Of a stretch of DNA of 64,000 bases, positions 1 to 8,515 are shown piece after piece. A program made the position numbers and the translations under genes. The stretch comes from Cohnella sp. GbtcB17. Lineage in GTDB: Bacteria; Bacillota; Bacilli; Paenibacillales; Paenibacillaceae. Location: assembly GCF_019091135.1 (NCBI RefSeq), contig NZ_JAGXJW010000006.1:1-64000 (forward strand). The letters run 5' to 3'. Below the pieces are notes generated by a model that was given only the letters and a program-made list of their open reading frames with translations, did no database searches and was not told the origin of the DNA. The first letter of the stretch is position 1; the number at the start of each line of letters is the position of its first letter.

Positions 1-221
1 AAGCGGTACAGGAAGTGCGGGATCGACTTTTCGCTGATGGTGAGGCCGTCGGCGATGAAGATAAAGTCGAATTTGCCTTGCTCGGCCAACTGCGCCTGCT
101 CCAGATAACGAGGCCAGTTGATGCTCGCGTCCGACGGAATGTCGGGATGCCTCCACGCCGACATGCTCGATCCTACACCATGCAGCACGGCGCCCAGCTT
201 CAGTTGTCTGTTTTTTCCCAT
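1..221 (-). CDS. LLM-class flavin-dependent monooxygenase, N-terminal part
   Basis: This is the first 73 codons of a gene that runs off the left edge. The start is ATG at 221, with a GAGGGGG ribosome site eight bases upstream. The visible protein begins [17 protein letters not shown] and continues with AWRHPD and FIFIADGL. This is the typical opening of NtaA/SnaA/DszA-type bacterial luciferase-like monooxygenases, which use FMNH2 supplied by a separate reductase to oxidise small sulfur or nitrogen compounds. Family membership is clear from these motifs, but the substrate cannot be told from the N-terminus. The gene points out of the window, away from the HPr kinase gene. Confidence 0.8.
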   Translation of the reverse strand, partial: MGKNRQLKLGAVLHGVGSSMSAWRHPDIPSDASINWPRYLEQAQLAEQGKFDFIFIADGLTISEKSIPHFLYR

Positions 222-379
222 ATTCGAATCCCCCTCGAGTTTAAAATTGATAATTCCAGTCTGTGAAGTCAGATTAATAGTTAATATAAGGGTTGAACGC
301 GGATTTGCGTAATAGAAAAATCAAATCGGCGCATTCAATAAATCGATTCGAGGCGCCGAGCGAGGATACGGAGACAAAG
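222..379. other. Leader of the monooxygenase gene, no gene
   Basis: This stretch is clearly AT-richer than its surroundings and lies upstream of the minus-strand monooxygenase. It probably holds that gene's promoter, but no convincing -35/-10 pair could be fixed. No ORF here is believable. Confidence 0.4.
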
Positions 380-420
380 AAGCCGCCCCGCAAATCCGTA
401 TGGATTGCGTGACGGCTTCT
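380..420 (-). terminator. Hairpin terminator downstream of hprK
   Basis: GAAGCCG pairs with CGGCTTC, and the inner arms CCGCAAATCC and GGATTGCG extend the stem around a short loop. Read on the minus strand the stem is followed by TTCTTTGTC. It lies beyond the repeat array, about 225 bases after the hprK stop codon. Confidence 0.55.
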
Positions 421-455
421 TCATTATGCGTGCGGTGCGGGAGGAGCGCTCTAAC

Positions 456-639
456 GTTCCTGAGTAGGAACGCTTGCGGTCGCGTTGGCCTAAATGCGCC
501 CGATTGTTCTTGAATAGGAACGATTGAGATCCGCGGTTAATCCAGCACGATCAACTGTTCCTGAGCAGGAATGTTTGTGCTCCGTGGTGACTCAAGCGCA
601 ACCAAGTGTTCCTGAACAGCAGCACTTGCGATCCGCACG
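456..639. repeat. Four-copy degenerate repeat array, period 50-51 bp
   Basis: Units start at 456, 506, 557 and 608. Each opens with a small inverted repeat of the form GTTCCTGAnnAGGAAC, followed by a looser TTGnGnTCCGnGG block, then about 20 unrelated bases. Copies 1 to 3 keep the dyad; copy 4 has lost its right arm. No reading frame is conserved. The array sits just past the 3-prime end of hprK. Arrays with the same period but different units occur near 18.5, 43.7 and 54.1 kb. Confidence 0.75.
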
Positions 640-645
640 GGCTTC

Positions 646-1560
646 TCACTGCATGCTGTTATGGATCCGCTGCATGAACTCCTCCGCGGCGCTGTAGCCG
701 AGCTGCTTGAGGTACCAGTTGTTCGCGGCGGCCTCGATGAGGCCGGCGACGTCGCGTCCGGGTTGCAGCTGGATCTCGATGTACGGGATCTGCACGCCCA
801 GGTATTCGGAGAACTTCGGTTCGAGCTCCAGCGCGTTGCTGAGCTCGCCGTCCCGCCAGGTCGCGAGCTCGATGTCGAGCACGATGCGGGTCTCGTCCTG
901 GAACGCCCGGCGGCCGTACTGCCGCACGACGTTGATCAGACCGACGCTGCGCAGCGCGAGGAACTCTCGCGTCGTCTCGTTGTGCGAGGCGAGCAGCAGC
1001 GACGGACCGAGCTTCTTGAGGACGACGACGTCGTCCGCCACGAGCCGGTGGCCCCTGCGGATGAGCGTGTGCGCCGTCTCGCTTTTGCCGATGCCGGACT
1101 TGCCCCGCAGCAGCACGCCGATGCCCGACACGTTCACGCAGACGCCGTGGATCGATTGCTCGGGCGCGAGCGCCTTGACCAGATAGCTGTCCAGCTTCGC
1201 GATGAACTCGGTCGTCGGCTCGCCCGTCCGCAGCAGCGGGATGCCCTCCTCGTCGCAGAACTTTTTCAGATAAGGAAGCTCCTGCTGACCCGCGGTCACG
1301 ATGAAGCATGGCGGGTGATACTTGACGATGTTGCCGATATGAAGCAAGCGCTCTTCGACGCTAAGCTGCAGCAAATACGTAATCTCCTTGCGGCCGAGCA
1401 CCTGTACGCGCTCCATCGGGAAAAACTCGAAGTAGCCGACGAACTCCAGGCCCGGACGATGCGCACGCGAGCGAGTGATCTCCCGGTCCAGGCGGCCGGC
1501 GCCGGCCAGCACCTCCAGCTTGAATTGATCCGCGAGACTCTGTACGGTGATGGACTTCAC
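646..1560 (-). CDS. hprK: HPr kinase/phosphorylase paralogue
   Basis: A 304-residue homologue of HprK/P, the enzyme that phosphorylates HPr on serine to signal carbon status. The N-terminal domain keeps RPGLEFVGYFEFFP. The C-terminal domain has a Walker A motif GKSGIGKSET, the VADD acidic pair and the C-terminal IP...QPGRD loop. The usual signature LEIRGLGIINV reads LALRSVGLINV, so the Glu is replaced, and the following glycine-rich loop is also unlike the canonical form. The GTG start at 1560 is chosen because AAAGGAGG lies seven bases upstream; a longer reading from 1593 has no such site. The gene stands alone, without the lgt and ppaX neighbours usual for the housekeeping copy, so it is probably a second, divergent HprK. 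Confidence 0.85.
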   Translation of the reverse strand: MKSITVQSLADQFKLEVLAGAGRLDREITRSRAHRPGLEFVGYFEFFPMERVQVLGRKEITYLLQLSVEERLLHIGNIVKYHPPCFIVTAGQQELPYLKKFCDEEGIPLLRTGEPTTEFIAKLDSYLVKALAPEQSIHGVCVNVSGIGVLLRGKSGIGKSETAHTLIRRGHRLVADDVVVLKKLGPSLLLASHNETTREFLALRSVGLINVVRQYGRRAFQDETRIVLDIELATWRDGELSNALELEPKFSEYLGVQIPYIEIQLQPGRDVAGLIEAAANNWYLKQLGYSAAEEFMQRIHNSMQ

Positions 1561-1777
1561 GCGGCAACCTCCTTTGAATGCGTCGTATATCATACTCTAC
1601 CCGATGTATTCCCCGGCGGGAAGGGTTATTCCTGCGAAAGGCGGCAGAACGATAGGCATGAATATCGAAATTGAACATTTATTCGCTATTCCACTTTCGT
1701 CCGTAACCCGACAATAATATGAAAGGGTGTTGCAATTCGGTTACATGCAGTAAAAATGTACTGAAATGAGGAGTGTT

Positions 1778-2614
1778 TTGAGAGTCTACCAACTAAACTC
1801 AGACAATCAAGACCAACTATTTTACGATAATATGGAGCATAATTACCCCATTTACTTTGCAAATCAGTTTAATGGCGTGCCTGTTGAACGTTGGGGAGAA
1901 TTGAAGTTCCACTCCACTAAAGGTCTAGATCTAGACATGATCGCTTTATCAGCCGGAACGCTGGCGCTCAGTAAGAAAGCCATAATGGCGACTCAGGATT
2001 TACTTGCTGATCAAGTCGAGACTCTTCCGCTCGAACATGACTCTCTGGAACTATTCGCTATCAATGTTTTAAATGTTGTTCCGGCACTGGATAGGAGCCG
2101 ATCCGAGATCAGATTATGGCCGGATGGAGGGATAAGAATGATAACTCGGTACGCCTTTTCACAAGAAATGATCAAGGATTGTGCGATTTTTAAAGTCCCT
2201 GAATTTATATCGACTTACATCTTCGTTACCGAAGCTTTCCGCGAACGCGTTCTCCAGCACAACCTAACCGGCTTCCGCTTCATTGAGCTGTGGGACTCGG
2301 AAGCTAATCCAGCAGCCAAAGAGATGCAGCGCCAGCGTTACTTGGAGCGGCTCGCCGAGATCGAACGGACCAAGGGACCGGAATATAGCTTCGCCGAGGT
2401 CACAGAACGAATGCGTAAGGAAAACAAGGCTGCCATCAGCGGAAAGCAGAAACTCCAGTTGGACGAGAACGATTCCTTATTAATTGGAGACCTGCTGGAA
2501 GATACGCTGACTTACGCATGGATGGATCCTATTTATATCCCGCCGATATTTCTGGGTATGAAGTGGCATCTGGTAGAGAAAGAGCCTGAATTAAAGCTTG
2601 GCAGGCAGAAGTAA
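1778..2614 (+). CDS. Imm11-like (DUF1629) immunity protein
   Basis: About 278 residues. The middle has features I associate with the Imm11/MXAN_0049 immunity family: a LNVVPALDRSRS stretch, a basic YAFSQEMIKDCAIFKVPE segment, and FVTEAFRERV...GFRFIELWD. Such proteins usually neutralise a toxin encoded beside them, but no polymorphic toxin gene is present here, so this is an orphan. TTG at 1778 is preferred because GAGGAG ends four bases upstream; ATG at 1766 overlaps that site and would add four residues. The gene is visibly AT-richer than its neighbours, which fits acquisition. The family call is from motif memory and is moderately sure. Confidence 0.65.
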   Translation: MRVYQLNSDNQDQLFYDNMEHNYPIYFANQFNGVPVERWGELKFHSTKGLDLDMIALSAGTLALSKKAIMATQDLLADQVETLPLEHDSLELFAINVLNVVPALDRSRSEIRLWPDGGIRMITRYAFSQEMIKDCAIFKVPEFISTYIFVTEAFRERVLQHNLTGFRFIELWDSEANPAAKEMQRQRYLERLAEIERTKGPEYSFAEVTERMRKENKAAISGKQKLQLDENDSLLIGDLLEDTLTYAWMDPIYIPPIFLGMKWHLVEKEPELKLGRQK

Positions 2615-2621
2615 ATGTTAT

Positions 2622-2648
2622 AACCCGTTACGGGTTTCGTAACGGGTT
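2622..2648 (+). terminator. Hairpin after the Imm11-like gene
   Basis: AACCCGTTAC and GTAACGGGTT form a perfect ten-base-pair stem with a seven-base loop, eight bases past the stop codon. Little T tract follows, so it may act in both directions between two convergent genes. Confidence 0.6.
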
Positions 2649-2669
2649 TACCGATTCCTGCAAACCCCC

Positions 2670-3941
2670 CTACGCCCCCAACGAACGCCCCGCAGGGCGG
2701 GAACCGCCCCGGCGATACCAGAGCATCACGGGGAGCAGCAGCAGGGCCAGCGCGCCGCCCGCGAGCGAGAGTGCGGCGAAGCTCGACAGGGCGACGACCG
2801 CGCCGGACAGGGCGCCGCCGGCAGCGCCGGCGAGCGAGATGAGCACGTCGACGGTGCCCTGCGTCTTGGCGCGCGTGCCGAGAGTCGTCGCGTCGACGAT
2901 GACGGCGGTGCCGCTGATGAGGCCGAAGTTCCAGCCGAGGCCGAGCAGCACCAGGCCGAAAATCATCCAGGCCGACGAATCGCCCGGCGCGAATGCGGTG
3001 ACGAGCGCGGCGCAGAGCAGCGTCACCGCTCCGGCGCAGGACATCGCGATGCGCCCGACCTTGTCGACGAGCACGCCGGTCACGAGCGAGGGAAGGAACA
3101 TCGCGGCGATATGCGCGCCGATCGTCAGTCCCACCATGTCGAGGCTGTGGCCGTGGTGCTTCATATGGAGCGGCGTCATCGTCATAACGGCGGTCATGAC
3201 GATCTGGGTGATCAGCATAACCGCCGCGCCGACGACGATGCCCCGGCTGCCAGCGCGCTCGGCGGCGGCATCGGCAGCTCCGCTGCCCTCGGCCGCTGCG
3301 GGCGCCTCCGCGGCGCTCGCCCTGGCGACGAGGAACGGATCCGGCCGCAGCAGGATCGCGAACACGATGCCCGCGAGCGCGAACGCCGCCGCAGCCAGCA
3401 TGAACGGCCCGGCCAGCGCCGGTATGCCCCAGTCGGACGCGAGCCTGCCCATCGGCGAGACCAGGTTCGGCCCGGCCACGGCGCCGAACGTCGTCGTGAC
3501 CATCGCGATGCTGACCGCGCGGGCCCGCTGATGCGGCGCGGCCAGGTCCGTGCCGGCGTAGCGCGCCTGCAGGGTGGTGGAGGTGCCCGCGCCGTACACC
3601 AGCATCGCCAGCAGCAGCAGCGGCAGGCTGTCCCAGGCCGCCGCCGCGACGACGCCCAGCGCGCCGACCGCACCGGCGAGGAAGCCAGCCGTCAGCCCGG
3701 CCCGCCGGCCCAGCCGCTGGGTGAGGCGGCCGACCGCGAAGGCCGACAGCGCCGAGCCCAGCGTGAACAGCGTCGTCGACAGCCCGGCGAGGCCGTCCGA
3801 GCCCGTCATGTCCTGCGCCAGCAAGGCGCCGACGGTGATGCCCGACGCGAGCCCCGCGCCGCCGAACAGCTGCGCGATCACGACGATGACGAGCGTCCGC
3901 TTGTGGATGGCGCGCCGCTGCGCCTGCGTGTATGTATGCAT
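2670..3941 (-). CDS. MFS transporter
   Basis: A 423-residue membrane protein with about twelve hydrophobic segments and a central polar, Ala/Glu-rich loop near residues 205-235. The loop between segments 2 and 3 carries the MFS-type GRLTQRLGRRAG motif. The start is ATG at 3941, with GGAGG five bases upstream. The family exports drugs or metabolites by proton antiport; the substrate is unknown. It is convergent with the Imm11-like gene. A degraded fragment of a close paralogue lies near 18.3 kb. Confidence 0.85.
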   Translation of the reverse strand: MHTYTQAQRRAIHKRTLVIVVIAQLFGGAGLASGITVGALLAQDMTGSDGLAGLSTTLFTLGSALSAFAVGRLTQRLGRRAGLTAGFLAGAVGALGVVAAAAWDSLPLLLLAMLVYGAGTSTTLQARYAGTDLAAPHQRARAVSIAMVTTTFGAVAGPNLVSPMGRLASDWGIPALAGPFMLAAAAFALAGIVFAILLRPDPFLVARASAAEAPAAAEGSGAADAAAERAGSRGIVVGAAVMLITQIVMTAVMTMTPLHMKHHGHSLDMVGLTIGAHIAAMFLPSLVTGVLVDKVGRIAMSCAGAVTLLCAALVTAFAPGDSSAWMIFGLVLLGLGWNFGLISGTAVIVDATTLGTRAKTQGTVDVLISLAGAAGGALSGAVVALSSFAALSLAGGALALLLLPVMLWYRRGGSRPAGRSLGA

Positions 3942-4083
3942 TCGAACCTCCGATGGTGAGTCGTCTTTTTCTTTGCGACCATTGCGCTTTGTGTAAACGC
4001 GAATAGACGTATATGAAATGATACTATGAATCGGTGCCGGGCGTCAGGCGAATTTTGCACGAAAAAAAGTTCGCCCGCCTCGG

Positions 4084-4812
4084 CTAGCTTCGGCAGACGA
4101 ACCTTCGTATGTTCTTGACGCGCAGAACCTTGGCGTGCCGGGTCATAAGGCGCTTGTCGCTGACGATCCAGGTGTGATCCCGCGACCCCGGCCTGCGCAT
4201 GGCGATGAAGTCGCAGGGGCTTCCCGCATAAATCCTGTAGCCGCTCGCCCTCGCATCGCTGCAAAACCTCACGCACTCCCCGCGATTCAGGTCGCGGAAG
4301 GAGACACGATCCAGCACCTGCCGCCGGACGAGCAGCGTCGCGCCCTGAACCTGGTCGACGTACCGGTTCGCCCTGTCGTAGTACCGGTGCAGGAGCAGCT
4401 TGCTGCCGGTCAGATACATATAGTGCGCACGCTTGCCGACGATGTCGGCGCCGGTCGCGCGCAATATCCGCACACTCTCCGACAAGTACCCCGGTCCGTA
4501 ATAATCGTCGTCGTCGAACTTCGCGACGAGCGGGTGCCGCGCCAGTCGGGCGCCGACGTTCAGGCAGCGGCCGAGCGACGCGCTCGCCGGCATCGCGAAG
4601 ACGCGTACGCTGCCGTACCGCGCAGCGGCCCTCGCGTACGTGTCCGGCTGCTGATCCGCTCCGTTCAGGATTACGATCAGCTCCTTAGCCGGATAGCGCT
4701 GCCTGCCGTAGTTGCGCAGCAGCGTCTCCATATAAGCGGGCCGATTGGTGCAGGCCACGATGGACACCGCGAGCCGGTCTGCTGCCCCGCTCCTGCTCTC
4801 CCCACGCGACAT
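4084..4812 (-). CDS. Family 2-type glycosyltransferase (downstream copy)
   Basis: A 242-residue GT-A fold glycosyltransferase. It has the opening VSIVACTNRP, the metal-binding acidic run FDDDDYY and the shared GKRAHYMYL block. It is clearly a tandem duplicate of the upstream gene. Where the upstream copy has GEDDLFC, the usual second acidic motif, this one reads GECVRFC. The catalytic acid may therefore be lost or shifted. ATG at 4812 overlaps the upstream stop as TAATG, which points to coupled translation; longer readings of the frame run into the upstream gene. Acceptor and sugar are unknown. Confidence 0.8.
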   Translation of the reverse strand: MSRGESRSGAADRLAVSIVACTNRPAYMETLLRNYGRQRYPAKELIVILNGADQQPDTYARAAARYGSVRVFAMPASASLGRCLNVGARLARHPLVAKFDDDDYYGPGYLSESVRILRATGADIVGKRAHYMYLTGSKLLLHRYYDRANRYVDQVQGATLLVRRQVLDRVSFRDLNRGECVRFCSDARASGYRIYAGSPCDFIAMRRPGSRDHTWIVSDKRLMTRHAKVLRVKNIRRFVCRS

Positions 4813-5549
4813 TACCGGCCGCTCCGCGGTTTTCTGCGCACGTAGCGTTTGTAGTCGGCCACGTTCGGGATCGTCCGATTGTGCGCGAGCAGCTCCCGGT
4901 CCCCGATGATCCATGTGTGATTCGCCGAATTCTTCCTGCGGACGGCGACGAAGTTGAATCGGCCTCCCGAATAGACCCTGTAGCCCTGCCGCCTGCTGAG
5001 ATCGCAGAACAGATCGTCCTCGCCGACGCTGCGGTCGGGGAAGCGGACCCGCTCGAACACGCGCTTGCGGAAGACGAGCGTGGCGCCCGGCAGCCTGCCG
5101 ACGGGCTTGTTCTCGTCGCGGCCGAAACGAAGGATCAGCTTCCTCGCCCCTCGCAGGTACATATAGTGCGCGCGTTTGCCGACGACGTCGGCTTGGAAGG
5201 CGCGCAGCGCCCGCAGACTGTCGGTCAGATAGTAGGGCGCGTAATAATCGTCGTCGTCGAACTTGGCGATGCGGCCGTAGCGCGCCTTGCCGACGGCGAA
5301 GTTGAGGCAGGCGCCGAGCGAACGATGCCCCGGCATGCGATAGATGCTCACGTTGCGATGCTTGCCCGCCATCCGCCGGTATGGCGCGAGCGGAATGCGG
5401 TCGTTGTTGACGACGACGATCAGCTCCTTTTCCGCATGCGTTTGCCGAGCGTAGTTACGGAACAGGTTGTCCAGGTAATCGCGGCGTTTCGTGCAGGCAA
5501 TCACGGTTACCCCCTGTCGTTCATGCAAGTTCAAAGAGCCGGTTGCCAC
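4812..5549 (-). CDS. Family 2-type glycosyltransferase (upstream copy)
   Basis: About 245 residues, GT-A fold: VTVIACTKRRDYL, FDDDDYY near residue 120, GKRAHYMYL, and GEDDLFC as the second acidic motif. It aligns end to end with the downstream copy. GTG at 5549 is proposed because GGGAG lies eight bases upstream and because it gives nearly the same length as the paralogue. The frame is open to TTG at 5618, but no ribosome site precedes that. Such enzymes move a nucleotide-activated sugar to a surface glycan or glycoprotein. No polysaccharide cluster surrounds the pair. Confidence 0.8.
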   Translation of the reverse strand: MATGSLNLHERQGVTVIACTKRRDYLDNLFRNYARQTHAEKELIVVVNNDRIPLAPYRRMAGKHRNVSIYRMPGHRSLGACLNFAVGKARYGRIAKFDDDDYYAPYYLTDSLRALRAFQADVVGKRAHYMYLRGARKLILRFGRDENKPVGRLPGATLVFRKRVFERVRFPDRSVGEDDLFCDLSRRQGYRVYSGGRFNFVAVRRKNSANHTWIIGDRELLAHNRTIPNVADYKRYVRRKPRSGR

Positions 5550-5755
5550 GCTGATCGCTCCCTTGTCCGCGAAGATCGAGATATCGTTATAATTTATGAG
5601 AGCGGACGACCGACGCAACGGCTGAATCGAAAATACAGCATACGCACAGAACGGCGCCCGCGATTCGGCCGCGCCCCTCGGGAAATTCGTCCGATTGTTT
5701 ACGGTTTTCTATCGCTTTAGCATTTTCCACATCGAAAAAACCCTTGCCAGGACTG

Positions 5756-5772
5756 GTGTTAAGCGCTTTCTA
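5756..5772 (+). promoter_or_regulatory. Possible cre-like site upstream of importer A
   Basis: The 344-base gap 5550-5893 holds no gene. Within it TTAAGCGCTTTC has the AAGCGCTT palindromic core typical of CcpA/LacI-family operators. The flanks match the full cre consensus poorly (two mismatches by eye). It lies about 120 bases before the binding-protein gene. Weak call. Confidence 0.3.
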
Positions 5773-5893
5773 CGTGGCGGGACCCGGAAAATATCAACCT
5801 CCGTCAAAACGCTGAATTTACGAGCTGGGGAATCGTCTCGTAGGATGGGGATTGCAAGGCTGCCTCACAAACCGATCTTGGGGAGGAAAGAAA

Positions 5894-7516
5894 ATGGTCA
5901 TGAAACGGATAAGCGGCGGCGTCGTTCTGGCGCTGACGGTCGCAACGCTTGCGGCCTGCGGAGGCAACAATGAAAACGGAGGGGCGTCGGGTTCCCCCGC
6001 GGCAAGTTCGCCGGCTGCGGGCGCTTCGGCAAGCAGCGCGGCAAGCGCATCCGCCGACTATGGAGATACGGGCGGGCTCAAGCTGCCGCTCGTCGACAAG
6101 CCGACGACGATCAATTGGATGCTGGTCGGCGATTCGCCGGTGAACGACAAGATGATCGTCAAGGAGATCGAGAAGCGCACGGGCATCACCGTTAATTTTC
6201 AGACCTACGCATCCTCTACCTACCAAGACAAGCTGAAGGTGACCGTCGCCTCCGGCAAGCTGCCCGATATCTTCCACGGACTGACGGCGGCCGAGCTCAA
6301 GAAGCTGGGCAAGCAGGGCGCGGTCGTCCCGATCAACGACTATGCCGACATGCTGCCGAACTTCAAGAAGCTGTATATGGAGGAGAACGACTGGGTCGTC
6401 AAATCCTACGGCGACGAGAGCGGCAAGATGTACACCTGGCCGATCTACGATATGAACCGGGCGGTTAACCATGGCTTCCTGTACCGCAAGGATATTTTCG
6501 AGAAAAACGGCATTCCGGAGTGGACCGATACGGAGGGCTTCTACCAGGCGCTGAAAAAGCTGAAGGAAATCTACCCGGATTCGTACCCGTACGCATCCAA
6601 GAGCACCGTCAATATCTTCAAGGACTTCGCGTACGGTTGGGGCATCGGCGGCGCGAACTATCCGGTCTACTACGACGAGGCGGCCAAGACGTGGAAGTTC
6701 GCCTCCACGCAGCCGGAGAGCAAGGAAATGCTGGACTTTATGAAAAAGCTGTATAACGAAAAGCTGCTCGACCCCGAATTCATCACCGATACGCAGGACT
6801 CCTGGACGTCCAAGATGACGTCGGGCAAATCGTTCGTCACCTTCGACTGGATCGGGCGTCTGGACCTCTTCTACAACCAGGTCAAGGATTCGAACCCCGA
6901 GTACGACCTGCGCTACGGCAATCCCGTCGGGCCGACCGGCCACGTCCGGTCGCTGCCGAAGATCGAAGCGGGGTGGTCGATCACGGTCGCGAACAACGCG
7001 AACAAGGAAGCGTCGCTCAAGCTGCTCGACTATTTGACCAGCCCGTCCGGCGCAGCGCTCATGACGCTCGGCGTAGAAGGCGAGACGTTCAACTTCGACG
7101 CGAACGGCAAGCCGGTGTATCCGGAGCTTGCGAACGAGCCGGCTGTCGACATCAAGGTGCTCGAGAACAAATACGGCATGTGGCTCGAAGGCGCGTATCT
7201 GCGGCCGGACCACCGGAGCGTGTACTTCAACTACACGGAGAAGGAGCAGGAGGCGCAGGACAAGATCACGAACGGGAACAAGTTCGAACCGCTGGACCCC
7301 GTCCTGAACTTCACCGACGACGAGACCGCGACGATCGCCGAGCTGCAGACTTCGCTGCAGAAGGCCGCAGAGGAGTTCAACACCCGCTACGTGCTCGACA
7401 AGAAATACGGCGACGCCGAGTGGGAAGCGTGGAAGACCAACGCCGACAAGCTTGGCGCGGCCAAGCTCGCCAAGATTTTTAACGAAGCGCAGCAGCGCTT
7501 CGACAGCGCCAAGTAA
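5894..7516 (+). CDS. ABC sugar-binding lipoprotein, importer A
   Basis: A 540-residue extracellular solute-binding protein of the long LipO/YtcQ type. The signal peptide ends in a lipobox LAAC near residue 21, followed by a Gly/Ser/Ala-rich linker. The mature part has ITVNFQTYASSTYQDKLKV and SGKLPDIF, as in family 1 binding proteins. ATG at 5894 follows GGGGAGGAAAG. It heads an operon with two permeases and a regulator. It is anchored outside the membrane and delivers a mono- or oligosaccharide to the permeases. The substrate is unknown; the rhamnosidase 6 kb downstream makes a plant or bacterial glycan plausible. Confidence 0.9.
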   Translation: MVMKRISGGVVLALTVATLAACGGNNENGGASGSPAASSPAAGASASSAASASADYGDTGGLKLPLVDKPTTINWMLVGDSPVNDKMIVKEIEKRTGITVNFQTYASSTYQDKLKVTVASGKLPDIFHGLTAAELKKLGKQGAVVPINDYADMLPNFKKLYMEENDWVVKSYGDESGKMYTWPIYDMNRAVNHGFLYRKDIFEKNGIPEWTDTEGFYQALKKLKEIYPDSYPYASKSTVNIFKDFAYGWGIGGANYPVYYDEAAKTWKFASTQPESKEMLDFMKKLYNEKLLDPEFITDTQDSWTSKMTSGKSFVTFDWIGRLDLFYNQVKDSNPEYDLRYGNPVGPTGHVRSLPKIEAGWSITVANNANKEASLKLLDYLTSPSGAALMTLGVEGETFNFDANGKPVYPELANEPAVDIKVLENKYGMWLEGAYLRPDHRSVYFNYTEKEQEAQDKITNGNKFEPLDPVLNFTDDETATIAELQTSLQKAAEEFNTRYVLDKKYGDAEWEAWKTNADKLGAAKLAKIFNEAQQRFDSAK

Positions 7517-7609
7517 CGCCGAATCAGGCTGCGTCACACCCGGCATCGCGGGGGACGGTGCGCGGGACGATCTTCCCGCGCCCGTCCTTCGCCGACAGGA
7601 GGGAACCTC

Positions 7610-8515
7610 ATGCGAACGTTGCTCCGCAAAATCGCGCGCGACAGACAACTGCTCATCCTCTTTATTCCATGCATCGTCTTCTACGCTCTTTTCCGATATG
7701 GGCCGCTGTACGGCCTGATCATCGCCTTCAAGGATTACAGCGTGTACACGGGCATTCTGGACAGTCCCTGGGTCGGCTTCAAGCACTTCGAGCGTTTCTT
7801 TTCCGGACCGGACTTCTTCCTGCTGCTCCGCAACACGTTTTTGCTCGGCTTCTTCGCTCTCATATGCTCGTTCCCGTTCCCGATTCTGCTGGCGATTCTG
7901 CTGAACGAGGTTCGGGTCCGCTGGTTCAAGAAGTTCGTGCAGACGGCCAGCTACCTGCCGACCTTCCTGTCCGTCGTTATCATCAGCAGCATGATCATCG
8001 ATTTTCTGTCCCCGAACAACGGCATCGTGAACAAGCTGCTGAACCAGCTGGGCTTCGAGTCCAAGTACTTCCTGATCGACCCGGCCTGGTTCCGCCCGAT
8101 CTACGTGCTCTCGGACATCTGGGCCAATACGGGCTACGAAGCGATCATCTTCCTGGCGGCGATCGCCGGGATCAATCCGACGCTGTACGAAGCGGCGCGG
8201 GTGGACGGCGCGAGCCGGCTGCGCATGATGTGGCACGTCACGCTGCCGGGCCTACTGCCGACGATCCTCGTCGTGTTCATCCTGAAGACCGGATCGATGT
8301 TCCGCGTCGGCTACGAGAAGGTGCTGCTCCTGTACAATTCGATGACCTACGACGTCGCAGACGTCTTCTCGACGTTCGTGTACCGCAAGGGCCTGCTCGA
8401 GTCGAACTATAGCTACGGCGCGGCAGTAGGCCTGTTCGAGGCATTGGTCGCCATGGTCATGCTGCTCGGCGCGAATCTGATCAGCAAGCGGCTGGGAGGG
8501 AAGGGATTATGGTAG
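7610..8515 (+). CDS. ABC sugar permease, LplB/UgpA type, importer A
   Basis: A 301-residue permease with six predicted membrane segments. It has the YGPLYGLIIAFKDY opening typical of LplB and the cytoplasmic EAA loop YEAARVDGASRLRMMWHVTLPG. The start is ATG at 7610 after GGAGGG. It pairs with the next permease, whose start overlaps its stop, to form the membrane channel. No ATPase gene is present in the cluster. Confidence 0.92.
   Translation: MRTLLRKIARDRQLLILFIPCIVFYALFRYGPLYGLIIAFKDYSVYTGILDSPWVGFKHFERFFSGPDFFLLLRNTFLLGFFALICSFPFPILLAILLNEVRVRWFKKFVQTASYLPTFLSVVIISSMIIDFLSPNNGIVNKLLNQLGFESKYFLIDPAWFRPIYVLSDIWANTGYEAIIFLAAIAGINPTLYEAARVDGASRLRMMWHVTLPGLLPTILVVFILKTGSMFRVGYEKVLLLYNSMTYDVADVFSTFVYRKGLLESNYSYGAAVGLFEALVAMVMLLGANLISKRLGGKGLW

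Noticed and set aside
456..639. CRISPR array
   Set aside because: Spacing of conserved and variable parts looks CRISPR-like, but units are degenerate, few, and there are no cas genes. The same holds for the arrays at 18471 and 43647.
661..1674. 337-codon plus-strand ORF over hprK
   Set aside because: Antisense to a gene with clear motifs; its composition is that of a shadow frame.
5804..8236. 810-codon minus-strand ORF opposite importer A
   Set aside because: Arg/Val/Asp-rich antisense shadow of the binding protein and permease genes, with no domain or ribosome site. Similar long shadows at 9312-11723, 25900-27693, 27671-29482, 49023-50975 and 60763-62172 were dropped for the same reason.
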